A stretch of DNA of 64,000 nt from Pedobacter sp. WC2423 (GTDB lineage: Bacteria > Bacteroidota > Bacteroidia > Sphingobacteriales > Sphingobacteriaceae), in assembly GCF_040822065.1 (NCBI RefSeq), contig NZ_CP162005.1:2418001-2482000 (forward strand), written 5' to 3'. Under the pieces are notes generated by a model. It saw only the letters and a program-made list of their open reading frames with translations, made no database searches and was not told where the DNA came from. A program made the translations under genes and the position numbers. This document shows, in pieces, positions 9,210 to 19,048 of the stretch; position 1 is the stretch's first letter, and the number at the start of each line of letters is the position of its first letter.

Positions 9210-9223
9210 GTTAAAAAAATACA

Positions 9224-10468
9224 ATGAACATGGAGATTAATTTTTATGACCAGATTAAAGAAATTGAAAGTACAGAGCCACAGCTGATCAGAAATAAGAA
9301 AGAGAACAGTACTTTTGAATTAAGACCTGAAAAAAGGCTGTTAGCTGATTTGTCAGGTAATTGTGGAGCATTTTTCATTAGATCAATACTTCATCAATTA
9401 AATGTTGATGAATCTTATGTCTTAAAATGGCGGTTGGAAAACAAGTATATACAATATGTAATATTGAATTACTACGCCCCAGATTGTATGCCCTCGACAT
9501 TTCCGTTATCTACACTTTTAAATCAAAAAGATGGTATCCAAAGGATTAGAACTTTATTCTCAGAAGGTTATTTTTTGAAAGCAGCATTGGGGGATGCCTC
9601 ATATTTTACACAAAGTTGGGATAAAACAGGCGATTTTGAACAAATAGTTTTGTTACCTGTATGTACTGGACAATACGAAAACTATATGCTTCAGAAAAAG
9701 ATCTTTATTAGAAGCGAATTTAGAGTTCATACATTTTCTAAAGATATTATTCCTGGATTATCATATGTATACCATGGAGATAACCAACCTCACTACCATC
9801 AGGGTTTAAATGATTTTTTAGATAAAATTCTTACAAAGATACCTAATTCTATTCTTAGCGGTACTTTAATCGCTTGGGATATCGCACTTACAATTGACAA
9901 TCAATTCTGTATTATTGAGGCTAATTTCACCGGTTTCCACCCTGAATATAGAAAAGGTTTTCAAACAACCGGATATGTGGATGACCATAAATATGGTTCA
10001 ATAATTTGTGCCTGGCTTAATATATATTTTGAAGAATACTTCGGCGTACATGTAGCTAGTATAGAAAACAGTCTGTTGGAAAATTACCCATTCTACAAGG
10101 CTTTTGAATTTTATAAATCAATATTAAAAAATGAACATTTAAGTCTAGCTAGAAATAATGCGAAACGAATGGAATACTCCGTTATCACTTATCTCGGAGA
10201 AGATGGCAATCAGCTGATCATAAATTTAATAAAACACTTTTTACTTATCGATTTCACAAGTAAATATCATGTTATTGTTAATGATTTATGTCTTGAAGCT
10301 GTTTTTCAATTATTTTCATACACCAGAGGAAAGGTATTATTATATCGGGAAAGTGAAATATTCACTAATCAACATTTTGATTTGATCAAACAGCTGAACT
10401 ATGAAAGGAGAAAGCAGTTATGCTGTCAGCATCTTTTAAAGAAAATCAAAAAAGGCATAATTATTTAA
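9224..10468 (+). CDS. ATP-grasp family enzyme
   Basis: A 414-residue protein with ATP-grasp features. FLKAALGD (Lys119) fits the first nucleotide-binding lysine region, SEFRVHTFSKDI fits a central strand, and LIAWDIALTIDNQFCIIEAN (Asp219, Glu232, Asn234) fits the Mg-ATP binding D...E-x-N signature near the end of the fold. ATP-grasp enzymes join a carboxylate to an amine, hydroxyl or thiol through an acyl phosphate; several modify ribosomal peptides. The ~170 residues after the fold are helical and unassigned. It sits between a glycine-rich protein and a glycosyltransferase (16 bases downstream), so a peptide or glycan ligase role is likely. I cannot place it in a named subfamily. Confidence 0.65.
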   Translation: MNMEINFYDQIKEIESTEPQLIRNKKENSTFELRPEKRLLADLSGNCGAFFIRSILHQLNVDESYVLKWRLENKYIQYVILNYYAPDCMPSTFPLSTLLNQKDGIQRIRTLFSEGYFLKAALGDASYFTQSWDKTGDFEQIVLLPVCTGQYENYMLQKKIFIRSEFRVHTFSKDIIPGLSYVYHGDNQPHYHQGLNDFLDKILTKIPNSILSGTLIAWDIALTIDNQFCIIEANFTGFHPEYRKGFQTTGYVDDHKYGSIICAWLNIYFEEYFGVHVASIENSLLENYPFYKAFEFYKSILKNEHLSLARNNAKRMEYSVITYLGEDGNQLIINLIKHFLLIDFTSKYHVIVNDLCLEAVFQLFSYTRGKVLLYRESEIFTNQHFDLIKQLNYERRKQLCCQHLLKKIKKGIII

Positions 10469-10484
10469 GAATAATGGAGATTAT

Positions 10485-11708
10485 ATGGAACAGATGGCAA
10501 ATGGTTATTATAGTGTGATTACATGGAAACAATACAGTTTAGATACGCACTTTCCAAAACAGATTCAGCAACTGAACCTTGAAAATGATGATGATTACCT
10601 GTTATTTCTGAAATTTGAAGATAATTCCTTTATTCCGAATATTGATACCTTAAAAGAGTCTTTGGAGATTATTCTAAGTGAGAATGATAGGACACTTATT
10701 ATTCTAACACCAAAAAAAAATGCTCCAATAGAAACAGCAAGTGAGGACGAACATGTTTGTTCTTTTTGCTGTAACCTCAACATTTTTAGTGAGACATTTA
10801 ATTCAATAAAGAACTTTACCGTTAAACCTAGTGAATTACTTTTTGTCTTTTTAGACCGAATTACAATGGGAAGTAATAATTTTGACAGAATTATAGTGAA
10901 GCAACTCCCATTTATCATAAAACACTCAGTGACGAATAATGATTGTGACGTGGTTATACCGCATCTAGGGAATAAGTTATACCTTAAGAATGTCTTACAC
11001 TATCTAAGTCATATTAAGGCAACTACAGGATATGTTGGTATTGACCAAATAATAGATAAGGAGATTGCTGAAATAATAACCAATAACCTTGATATTTCAT
11101 TTTACAATTTTAGCCCGACACCAGTCGGACCATACGTGATCAGAAATACCCTGATTGATCAGGGAATAAATAAGCTTATATTTTTTCAAGATTCAGATGA
11201 TTTGCCATGTGCTGATCGATTTGAAATAATATCAGATTACATGTATAACAACGGCTGTGATTTATGCGGTTCTCATGAATTAAGAATGGATTACTACACT
11301 AAAACCGTTCTGGCAGTAAGGTATCCTGTTGACGTAACGGCCGCGTTAAAAGATGGTCCATGGCACTCATTACTTCATCCGGCATCAGCTATTGAAAGAA
11401 AAACATTTTACGAATGTAATAAACTATCGCAGGAAAGAACTTTTGGTAATGATACAAAATTTTTACTTTATAGTTTTTTTATTATAAAAAACATTAAAAA
11501 CGTTGACGAATTCCTTTATATCAGAAAACGTCATCCCAACTCCCTTACTACATCCCCTGGTACAATGATGGGTTCAGGAATTAGACGAAGCTTATTACGC
11601 TTATGGAATAACGATTTTGAATTAATAAAATCAGAGGAATTGAATTTAGAGCAATCTAGCTTATACTATCAAGACTCAGCATATCCAGTTAAATTTTGGA
11701 AAATATAA
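10485..11708 (+). CDS. GT2-type glycosyltransferase
   Basis: A 407-residue protein. From about residue 153 it shows a GT-A fold: CDVVIPHLGNKLYLKNVLHYL as the nucleotide-sugar binding strand and helix, LIFFQDSDDLPCADRF with the metal-binding D-x-D type motif (residues 236-239), and HPASAIERKTFYE followed by GNDTKFLLYSF as the acceptor side. The first ~150 residues are acidic and of unknown role. No membrane segment is present, so it acts in the cytoplasm. It directly follows the ATP-grasp gene and likely glycosylates the same product, perhaps the Ser/Thr-rich glycine-rich protein upstream. The donor sugar is unknown. Confidence 0.68.
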   Translation: MEQMANGYYSVITWKQYSLDTHFPKQIQQLNLENDDDYLLFLKFEDNSFIPNIDTLKESLEIILSENDRTLIILTPKKNAPIETASEDEHVCSFCCNLNIFSETFNSIKNFTVKPSELLFVFLDRITMGSNNFDRIIVKQLPFIIKHSVTNNDCDVVIPHLGNKLYLKNVLHYLSHIKATTGYVGIDQIIDKEIAEIITNNLDISFYNFSPTPVGPYVIRNTLIDQGINKLIFFQDSDDLPCADRFEIISDYMYNNGCDLCGSHELRMDYYTKTVLAVRYPVDVTAALKDGPWHSLLHPASAIERKTFYECNKLSQERTFGNDTKFLLYSFFIIKNIKNVDEFLYIRKRHPNSLTTSPGTMMGSGIRRSLLRLWNNDFELIKSEELNLEQSSLYYQDSAYPVKFWKI

Positions 11709-11809
11709 CCGGTTATACTCACTATTTCACTATCAGAAGGAGTTAGTGCTTGGTGTTTTTTAAGCACGGTTGTTTTTTTTGCTTCCAAAAGCAAAAGACT
11801 TGAAACAGC

Positions 11810-11861
11810 AAAAAAAACCTGAAAAAGAGATTTGAGCTCAAACTCAAATCTCTTTTTCAGG
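11810..11861 (-). terminator. Strong terminator of the SusCD-phosphatase operon
   Basis: A perfect 19-bp inverted repeat (11818-11836 with 11843-11861, 6-base loop) is followed on the minus strand by eight T residues. It ends the operon finishing with the glycerophosphodiesterase. On the plus strand it may also stop transcripts coming from the glycosyltransferase gene, giving a shared convergent terminator. Confidence 0.85.
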
Positions 11862-11868
11862 TAAAATT

Positions 11869-12708
11869 CTAAAGTCCAGAAGCCTTCAAACCATCACGCA
11901 GATCATTTATTTTTAAGTACTTGATTAATGCTTCCGGATGATCGGTTTGCACCCCCTGAACTCCTTTATCCATCGCTGCTTTCCATTTTAACGGATCTTC
12001 ATCGGCCATTTGCACATCCAAAAACACAGCTAATCCGCTTTCCTTTAATGCGGCAACAAGCGCCGGATCCGAAATATTATCAGTTGCTTCTAATGGCATT
12101 TGACGCAGAACAGCAATCAATTCTTCTTTTGTTTTTATGGACGAAGGCAAGCCACACATCAGCGGCATTTGCGGAGCCACTGCTCTCCACAACTTATACT
12201 GCTCCGCTTTATTGATATAAACAAGCACTTGCTTTTCCATCCCCGCAGCCTTAATTTCCTCGTAGGCCTGTGCTACATCAGCCTGTTTAAAATCCAGATA
12301 AATATTAATCCGGTTTTTGCACGCTTTTAAAGCTTCCATAAATGAAGGTAGACTATATAAATGACCATCCTTAGCATTCAAAGTCAGCTTTGCTACCTCG
12401 TCCAGGTTCAAATCCTGAATCCTGCCTTTGCCATTGGTCGTATGGTCTACATTTTCATTGTGAATTAAAACCAGATGACCATCACTAGTTGTACGAAGAT
12501 CTATTTCTACATAATCAGCACCAAGACTGATCGCTTCCTCAATTGCGGGTATACTATTTTCAGGTTTGACCAGATGGCTTCCGCGATGCGCAATCACAAT
12601 AAAACCATTTTTACATTTGGGAAGCGGAGCTACCGTCCGCTGCCCGAATGTGATCAAAGTAAAACAGCTGAATACCATTACCAGTAAGTTTGTTTTACAA
12701 TTCATCAT
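11869..12708 (-). CDS. Glycerophosphodiester phosphodiesterase (GDPD)
   Basis: A 279-residue exported enzyme (signal peptide residues 1-22). The GDPD fold is clear: IAHRGSHLVKPENSIPA with the catalytic His, DYVEIDLRTTSDGHLVLIHN with the metal-binding Glu/Asp pair and second His, and the last-strand segment GVQTDHPEALIKYL. It hydrolyses glycerophosphodiesters, the deacylation products of phospholipids, to glycerol-3-phosphate and an alcohol in the periplasm. It is the last gene of the sigma-FecR-SusC-SusD-phosphatase cluster, 8 bases after the phosphatase. The pair could release phosphate from imported diesters. Confidence 0.9.
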   Translation of the reverse strand: MMNCKTNLLVMVFSCFTLITFGQRTVAPLPKCKNGFIVIAHRGSHLVKPENSIPAIEEAISLGADYVEIDLRTTSDGHLVLIHNENVDHTTNGKGRIQDLNLDEVAKLTLNAKDGHLYSLPSFMEALKACKNRINIYLDFKQADVAQAYEEIKAAGMEKQVLVYINKAEQYKLWRAVAPQMPLMCGLPSSIKTKEELIAVLRQMPLEATDNISDPALVAALKESGLAVFLDVQMADEDPLKWKAAMDKGVQGVQTDHPEALIKYLKINDLRDGLKASGL

Positions 12709-12716
12709 TTAATAAT

Positions 12717-13997
12717 TTATTGCTTTGCAGCAGGGTTCATATCTGTAAATTCCGCGGCATGATCTCTGCTTGATTTTTTCAGGGAAAAAGCATCAAACAA
12801 TTCTCCTGAAGTTTTGTAAGCTTCAAACTTCAGGTTCCCGCCATCCACATGAATCACCTGGAATAACTGTGTATTTTCCAGAGAAACATTCATCCATTTA
12901 GCACCATCCACTTTATACATTTTTGGGCCGGCAACAGAAACCAGGTACACTGGCCCGCTGGCTTCCCTGCCAGATAACCCGCGCGGTAAATTCTGTCCGC
13001 GGCTATAAGTATGGTCATGTCCCTGCAAAACAAGGTCTATATGATACTTGTCAAATAAAGGTTTAAACCGCTCTCTGAAGTCTTTATTGTCCCTGCTTTT
13101 GGCCGTAGAAAAGATAGGATGGTGAAAAGTGATGACCGTCCACAATTTTGTGTTTTCCTTTAAAACTTTTTCCAGCCATTCATACTCAATCTTTGCAGAA
13201 GCCTCGTCCAGAATAATCATTTGAGAATCCAATGATATTACACGTACATTTTGATAGTCAATGTAATAAACAGACTCTTCCAGGCCCTTAGGCCCATTTC
13301 CAGGCAAAGTATACTGTACACCCCAATGCGGATCCAGAATCAGCTTTCTTTTCTCATCACGAACATACTCATGGTTTCCCGGTGAAGGCATACTCGGAAC
13401 CATTCCGTTGATAAAACCACCACCATAGTGCCACTCACCCCACTCCTTATCGTTGTTTGACCTGTTAATCAAGTCACCGGTATGGATAATAAAACGGGCA
13501 TCCGGTTCATGAGCAAATGCTTTACGGATTACGCGCGACCATTTAGAACGGATATCATTCTGTGCATCACCCAGGTAAATAAAAGAAAAAGGCTTGCTCT
13601 GATCAGCAGATGCTGTGGTGAACTGAAACCATTCACTCCAATACTCCCCAGCACCTACACGGTAAGCATATACTGTTCCGGGCTTTAAATTATTAAAAGT
13701 AACACTGTGATACTTCGCTGTCGCATAGTTCTGACCACCAGACAATAAACGGGAATCGGCATCATAAGTTGTAATCGCATCTTCCAGGGCAGGGCTGGAA
13801 TCTTCCGCTTTAATTTGTGCTTTGGCACCCACAATCGTAGTATCAGTACGCCAGGTTACTGTTTGACTAACAGCAGTACTGCCTTTCCAGGTTAAAATGA
13901 CACGGTCTGGAAAAGGTTTCGGATTAAAATCCTGTGCCTGAATATTTGTAATGGCTGCAATAACCAGCAGTACAGCGGTATATATAGATTTGTTCAT
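12717..13997 (-). CDS. Purple-acid-phosphatase-like metallophosphoesterase
   Basis: A 426-residue exported protein (signal peptide residues 1-21). An N-terminal fibronectin-like domain (about residues 22-130) is of the type found in purple acid phosphatases. It is followed by a calcineurin-like metallophosphoesterase domain with all core motifs: YLGDAQND, IHTGDLINRS, SPGNHEY, TFHHPIFS and QGHDHTYSRG. The tyrosine that follows the second metal-binding Asp in true purple enzymes is not evident here. It probably removes phosphate from monoesters in the periplasm. It lies 15 bases after susD and 8 before the GDPD gene, so the two enzymes could act in sequence. Confidence 0.88.
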   Translation of the reverse strand: MNKSIYTAVLLVIAAITNIQAQDFNPKPFPDRVILTWKGSTAVSQTVTWRTDTTIVGAKAQIKAEDSSPALEDAITTYDADSRLLSGGQNYATAKYHSVTFNNLKPGTVYAYRVGAGEYWSEWFQFTTASADQSKPFSFIYLGDAQNDIRSKWSRVIRKAFAHEPDARFIIHTGDLINRSNNDKEWGEWHYGGGFINGMVPSMPSPGNHEYVRDEKRKLILDPHWGVQYTLPGNGPKGLEESVYYIDYQNVRVISLDSQMIILDEASAKIEYEWLEKVLKENTKLWTVITFHHPIFSTAKSRDNKDFRERFKPLFDKYHIDLVLQGHDHTYSRGQNLPRGLSGREASGPVYLVSVAGPKMYKVDGAKWMNVSLENTQLFQVIHVDGGNLKFEAYKTSGELFDAFSLKKSSRDHAAEFTDMNPAAKQ

Positions 13998-14012
13998 TTG
14001 ATAAATTTTAAA

Positions 14013-15485
14013 TTATTTGAGGTACCACATTAGTGTAGATTCTTTGTCCGGGCCAAAAGCAGCAATTGCTTTCTGGTAATTGACTTTATTTTTCGCACTT
14101 TCAGAATCTGGAAAAACATAACGTTTTGGAATTCCCCTGCCCGCAGCCAAAGGGCCGGTAACAAAAGCAGGATAACCGGTTCGGCGCTGATCAAACCAGC
14201 CTTCCGATCCTTTAAACAGCATCGCTATCCATTTCTGAGTGATCAGCTGTTCCAATGTACCATCATATTTAACCAGAGGCTGGTCAAAGTAATTTGCAGG
14301 AGCAGTGAGCCCATAACTTTTCATAGACTCTTTGATTCCCTTATAATACATGGATTCTGCAGTTTCTCCTGGCACAGTAAGTTTACCTTTCTGGATCGCT
14401 TCTGCCAGGATAAAACATTGCTCGGTATAGGTTATCAGAGTGGCGTTCAATAAAGGATTGGAAGAGCCACCATTTTTCCTAAAAAACCCGGCAGAGAAAA
14501 CAGAAACATGATCCTCTCCTCCATTATATGAAGCAGGCGCATCGATCGCATTAGGTACACCAACATATTTATTAAGGTCTACAGTTGAACCGGTCGTACT
14601 TTTAACTGGTTCTACCCATAAACCCAGTCGCGGATCATTTCTTTGGACAAGCCTGTCCACCAGCTCCTTACTTACTTTTGTCTTTTGATAATCAAAATCA
14701 ATCATCGCCAGCGGGCCTCCTGGCCAGCTATATGCAGCTAAATTCCCCAGATAAGCAACAGCTGCATTATCGGCACTACTTTCAAAAACAGGATAAGTAG
14801 TTTTGTCATTCATCATGGTCTGCATGTCAGTAAATGCAGCACTATACACTTTAGAAATACGCAATAACATCCTTAAACGCAAAGTATTGGCAAACTTACG
14901 CCATTGCAGCGCCTTGCCATTAAACAGCGCATCGCCTTTGGCATTAATCTCGCCGGTGCTTCCGTTTAAAAGCGCATTAGCCTCCTGCAATTCTCTCAAT
15001 AAATCAGGATAAATAACCTGCTGCTGATCGTATTCAGGATAAATGAGGTTACTTTCTTTCGACTGCAGCGCCTGAGTATAAGGAATATCTCCATACAGAT
15101 CAGTCAGGTAAGCAAAATTAAAAGCTTTCATAATTTTACTGATTGCTACATACTGATTCTCAGAACGGCCTTTTGCGGTTTCCAGCAAGGTTTTATTCAC
15201 CGATAAACGTGCGTAGGTATCGTCCCAGTCTACCGGTCCCCAGTCAAACAGATCATAGCCAGTATTACGAACCAGTGTAAGGTACCTTGCAGCAGAAGCC
15301 GGTCTTCTGCCTACTGCATTTTCCTGGTAGCCATAAGCAGTAGACAAGATCACTTCGGACATCAGGAACTCTGTATTGGTCGTTTCCGGAGAATTTGGAT
15401 TGGTATTGATTTTATCAAAATCTTTGGTGCAGGCGCTCAGTATGGCCATAAATAACACCAGGATAGTTTTATATCTGAATTTCAT
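14013..15485 (-). CDS. SusD-like nutrient-binding lipoprotein
   Basis: A 490-residue lipoprotein with signal peptide and lipobox LSAC (Cys19), followed by the typical TKDFDKINTNPNSP start of SusD-like proteins. The helical TPR-like parts and the C-terminal segment EGWFDQRRTGYPAF match the SusD/RagB superfamily, closest to the SusD_like_2 type often paired with peptide or small-ligand SusC proteins. It should sit on the outer surface and lid the SusC channel. It follows susC by 11 bases and precedes phosphatase genes, so the cargo is probably a phosphorylated compound rather than a glycan (inference). Confidence 0.93.
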   Translation of the reverse strand: MKFRYKTILVLFMAILSACTKDFDKINTNPNSPETTNTEFLMSEVILSTAYGYQENAVGRRPASAARYLTLVRNTGYDLFDWGPVDWDDTYARLSVNKTLLETAKGRSENQYVAISKIMKAFNFAYLTDLYGDIPYTQALQSKESNLIYPEYDQQQVIYPDLLRELQEANALLNGSTGEINAKGDALFNGKALQWRKFANTLRLRMLLRISKVYSAAFTDMQTMMNDKTTYPVFESSADNAAVAYLGNLAAYSWPGGPLAMIDFDYQKTKVSKELVDRLVQRNDPRLGLWVEPVKSTTGSTVDLNKYVGVPNAIDAPASYNGGEDHVSVFSAGFFRKNGGSSNPLLNATLITYTEQCFILAEAIQKGKLTVPGETAESMYYKGIKESMKSYGLTAPANYFDQPLVKYDGTLEQLITQKWIAMLFKGSEGWFDQRRTGYPAFVTGPLAAGRGIPKRYVFPDSESAKNKVNYQKAIAAFGPDKESTLMWYLK

Positions 15486-15496
15486 TTGGATACGGA

Positions 15497-18400
15497 TTAA
15501 AAATTACAACTTAATTTACAGCCAAAAGAGCGTGTGCCCGGTAAGGTCCAATGGCCAACCCCCAGTTTAAACCCTTCGGTCACACTCATCGTAGTTTCCG
15601 GATCGTAGCCCAGGCCATTAGCAGTCCAGGTATATAAATTCCTGCCGATCAATGAGATGGAAAGATTGCTTATAGGCAATTTGCCCAATACATTTTTACT
15701 GAACACATAGGTTATAGAAGCTTCCCTGAGTTTCAGAAAGGAAGCAGAATAGGTTAAGCGTTCATAATACTTATTATAGGTGTTATTGTAAAAATCAGAG
15801 GCTGCAATAATCACCTTATTTTCATTGTAAGTACCGTCTGCACTGGCTATATAACCTGGAATAATCATCCCATCATTCCGCTTGTTTCCCTGTGAATCAA
15901 CCCATGGCAAACCTCCGGTTTGTGCATCTCTGCCGGCAATAGTATTATCCGTTAACCCCGAATTGATCAGACTTTTAACTACGTAAGAATAGAAATTGCC
16001 ACCTTTGCGCCAGTCCAAAAGGAAATTAAGCGTCAGGTTTTTATAGCTGAAAGTATTGTTAAAACCGATGGTAAAATCAGGATTATAATTTCCAACTTTT
16101 ATATATTCAGCATTATTACGGATATAATGTCCTGTTTTATCCAGTAAAGCTGCTCCTGCGTACTGTCCGCCCGGAACTTTAGTATAACTTGGTGTATAGA
16201 AATCTCCTATTTTAGTCCCTTCTTTTATTAAATACCGGATATTATCCCCGTCTGCACTACCCATAGAATATTCAGGCAGCCCCTCCATCAGAGAGATCAC
16301 CTTATTTTCATTTTTGGTAAAGTTTGCATTGATTTCCCATTTAAATGCCCCCTGAACAGGAATAGCGGTTAAGCCAACTTCCCATCCGCTATTCTGGATA
16401 TTTCCGGCATTAATTAAACGGTTCGATGCACCTGAAGTAATGGTTGTTGGAATATTGATAATCTGGTTTCTTTTGTTGGTTTTATACCAGGTCACATCCA
16501 GGCCAAACCTGTTATTGAAAAAGCGCAGGTCTCCACCAAACTCATAAGAAGTTGCAATTTCAGGTTTTAAGAAGTTATTTTTAAGGTTAAACTCAATAGT
16601 AGCTCTTTTCACATCGCCCCAATCTTGGTTAAAAGGAATCGTATTGTATAACTGGTAAGGATCAGTATCACTTCCAACCTGTGCCCAGTTCGCCCTGATT
16701 TTCGCAAATGATAATACCTCAGATTTCACTTTGAACACATCCGTTAAAACTGTGCTTAATGAAACTGAAGGATAGAAATAAGAATTATTTTGAGCAGGTA
16801 ATGTACTTGACCAGTCATTTCTTCCGGTTACATCCAGAAATACCATATTCTTGAAGGAGGCCTGCCCCATTCCATATAAACTATTGATTCGTTTACGGGA
16901 ATTATACTGCGCATTAGTGATAGTTCCTGCACGCGCATTATTGATATTATAAATTCCCGGAATACTTAAACTTTCGGTACGCTGAGCGGTACTTCTGTTG
17001 GTCTGATCCATTTGGTTCCCCCCAACCGACAAGCCAAACGACCAGTCCTGGTTCAGCGTTTTCTTATAACTGAGCAGGAAATCTGTATTCTGCTCCTTAA
17101 AAAAAGAATTATCTACACCATAACCACCGAATTTGAATCGCTTCGCACTAAAAGGACGTTTCGTTTCATGCGCTTCATTGTATAAATCAAGCCCGGTACG
17201 CACCATTAAACTCAGATCATTCGTGATATCAAATACTGCCTGTACATTTCCGGTTATCCGGTTTCTGTCGTAACCATTGGTATGTTCATAAGCTACAAAA
17301 TATGGATTATCAGAATCATCCGGAGAAAATTGTTCTAAGTTTTCCCGGCCTGGTTTCCAGTAATTCTTCAAATCATTGATATTCATATTGGAAGGCATGG
17401 AGTAAACCATTTGCGTCACACTTTCTCTGTAAGCCGACGGGCGGTTATCACTTTTATTATTTACATAACCAATATTGGTACTGATCTTTACTTTAGGATG
17501 CAATACATAAGTTGCTGCCAGGTTCAGGGTATTTCTGCTCAGATCCGTATGCGGGACAATCCCTTTATTGACCATATTGGTATAAGATAACCTGTAATTA
17601 CCATCTGCATTTTTACCGGTGATGGCAATGTTATTGGTATAAGTAGAACCTGTATTGTAAAAATCTTTAGCATTGTTTGGATGTGATACCCAATCGGTAG
17701 GTACAGGCTTTCCGTTTTGGGCATCAAGCGGACTGTTCCATTGCAGGTGTTTGGTTCCTATATCAAGACGCGGCCCCCAGGCCGAAGTAGTGCTTACTGC
17801 CGGATCATCGGTATATTCTCCTGCACCAAACTGATTCTGGAAATGCGGAAACATCCAGGCCTGGTCAAACATCGCATTGGAGTTGAAGCTTACGCCTAAA
17901 CCTTTTTTAGCTGATGAACCACTTTTTGTGGTGATCAGTACTACTCCGCTTCCTGCCCTGCTGCCATATAAAGCCGCAGCACTCGCTCCTTTTAAGATCG
18001 TAATGCTTTCAATATCGTCGGGGCTGATATCAGCAACCGGACTCCCATAATCTACAGAAGAACGGCCTACTTCGGAAGTTGCCCGCAGCGAATGTGCCAC
18101 AGGAACACCGTCAACTACAAAAAGTGGCTGGTTATCTGTTGCAATCGATGATTGTCCGCGAATGGTAATCATTGCGGTAGATCCAGGATCAGAACCTGTA
18201 CTCACCACATTTACCCCCGCTACCTTTCCGGCAATGGAATTCACCACATTCACTTCTTTGACCGTATTCACATCACTACTTTTTAAAGTAGCAATGGAAT
18301 AACCAAGTGCTTTTTCATTCCGCTTGATACCCAAAGCAGTAATTACGACTTCAGACAAACCGGTTTCATCCGGAATAAGGCTGATGTTAACCACCGTTTC

Positions 18401-18952
18401 TCCTTTAAGAACGAACTCTTTAGTCTGGTAGCCCATCATTCTAAATAGCAGAGTAGCTGATGGCTCCCTTACATTCAGGCTATAATCACCATTCAGATTG
18501 GTCGTGGTCACATTATTACTTCCTTTTTCCAGCACACTTACTCCCGGTACGGGCAAACCTTTTTCATCAGTAACCTTACCTTTAATCCGGACAGCCTTTT
18601 TGATAATGATCTGATTGTTCTGGACGATGTAAGTTAACTGCATAGGCGTGAGTATGCGGTCAAGCAGACTACTTACCATTTCGTTGTTAGCTTTAACAGC
18701 TTCAATCTGCTGGTTCAACACCGCGTCTTTGTTGGTGTAAACAAAAGACAGGCTGGTTTTCTTCTCTATGCTTTTCAGCAATGCTGTTAAAGTGCCATTT
18801 TTAAAATTGAAACTTATCCTGTTATTCAGCCCCTGCGCCTTTAAAGGCGATGCTTGCGCGGCAAAGAACAGGACAGAAAGCATAAAATAAATGAGAGTAA
18901 GAAAACGCATTACTTTAAAAATTAATTGATTAGTCACTGCGGACTTTTTCAT
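15497..18952 (-). CDS. SusC-like TonB-dependent transporter with STN signalling domain
   Basis: A 1151-residue TonB-dependent outer-membrane transporter. After the signal peptide comes an STN (secretin/TonB N-terminal) domain (about residues 40-110, with FNFKNGTLTALLKSIEKKT), a carboxypeptidase-regulatory-like barrel (about 115-200, IKGKVTDEKGLPVPGVSVLE), the plug with LFVVDGVPV, and a ~800-residue beta barrel ending in an aromatic residue. The STN domain allows it to signal to the FecR protein encoded upstream, which controls an ECF sigma factor. Its partner SusD follows directly. It takes up a compound too large for porins using TonB energy. Confidence 0.95.
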   Translation of the reverse strand: MKKSAVTNQLIFKVMRFLTLIYFMLSVLFFAAQASPLKAQGLNNRISFNFKNGTLTALLKSIEKKTSLSFVYTNKDAVLNQQIEAVKANNEMVSSLLDRILTPMQLTYIVQNNQIIIKKAVRIKGKVTDEKGLPVPGVSVLEKGSNNVTTTNLNGDYSLNVREPSATLLFRMMGYQTKEFVLKGETVVNISLIPDETGLSEVVITALGIKRNEKALGYSIATLKSSDVNTVKEVNVVNSIAGKVAGVNVVSTGSDPGSTAMITIRGQSSIATDNQPLFVVDGVPVAHSLRATSEVGRSSVDYGSPVADISPDDIESITILKGASAAALYGSRAGSGVVLITTKSGSSAKKGLGVSFNSNAMFDQAWMFPHFQNQFGAGEYTDDPAVSTTSAWGPRLDIGTKHLQWNSPLDAQNGKPVPTDWVSHPNNAKDFYNTGSTYTNNIAITGKNADGNYRLSYTNMVNKGIVPHTDLSRNTLNLAATYVLHPKVKISTNIGYVNNKSDNRPSAYRESVTQMVYSMPSNMNINDLKNYWKPGRENLEQFSPDDSDNPYFVAYEHTNGYDRNRITGNVQAVFDITNDLSLMVRTGLDLYNEAHETKRPFSAKRFKFGGYGVDNSFFKEQNTDFLLSYKKTLNQDWSFGLSVGGNQMDQTNRSTAQRTESLSIPGIYNINNARAGTITNAQYNSRKRINSLYGMGQASFKNMVFLDVTGRNDWSSTLPAQNNSYFYPSVSLSTVLTDVFKVKSEVLSFAKIRANWAQVGSDTDPYQLYNTIPFNQDWGDVKRATIEFNLKNNFLKPEIATSYEFGGDLRFFNNRFGLDVTWYKTNKRNQIINIPTTITSGASNRLINAGNIQNSGWEVGLTAIPVQGAFKWEINANFTKNENKVISLMEGLPEYSMGSADGDNIRYLIKEGTKIGDFYTPSYTKVPGGQYAGAALLDKTGHYIRNNAEYIKVGNYNPDFTIGFNNTFSYKNLTLNFLLDWRKGGNFYSYVVKSLINSGLTDNTIAGRDAQTGGLPWVDSQGNKRNDGMIIPGYIASADGTYNENKVIIAASDFYNNTYNKYYERLTYSASFLKLREASITYVFSKNVLGKLPISNLSISLIGRNLYTWTANGLGYDPETTMSVTEGFKLGVGHWTLPGTRSFGCKLSCNF

Positions 18953-19002
18953 AACTTTGTGTGTTTTAATCGTTGATGGGTTAAAATAAAATTGAAATCA
19001 TT

Positions 19003-19037
19003 AGCCGGAGCATGCGTCAACATGCTTCGGCTTTTTC
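19003..19037. terminator. Hairpin between fecR and susC
   Basis: A 12-bp stem with one G-T pair (AGCCGGAGCATG with CATGCTTCGGCT, 6-base loop) lies in the 96-base gap. The T-rich run is on the plus-strand side, so as a terminator it points the wrong way. On the minus strand it could attenuate read-through from fecR into susC. Function uncertain. Confidence 0.4.
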
Positions 19038-19048
19038 TTTAGCGTGGT

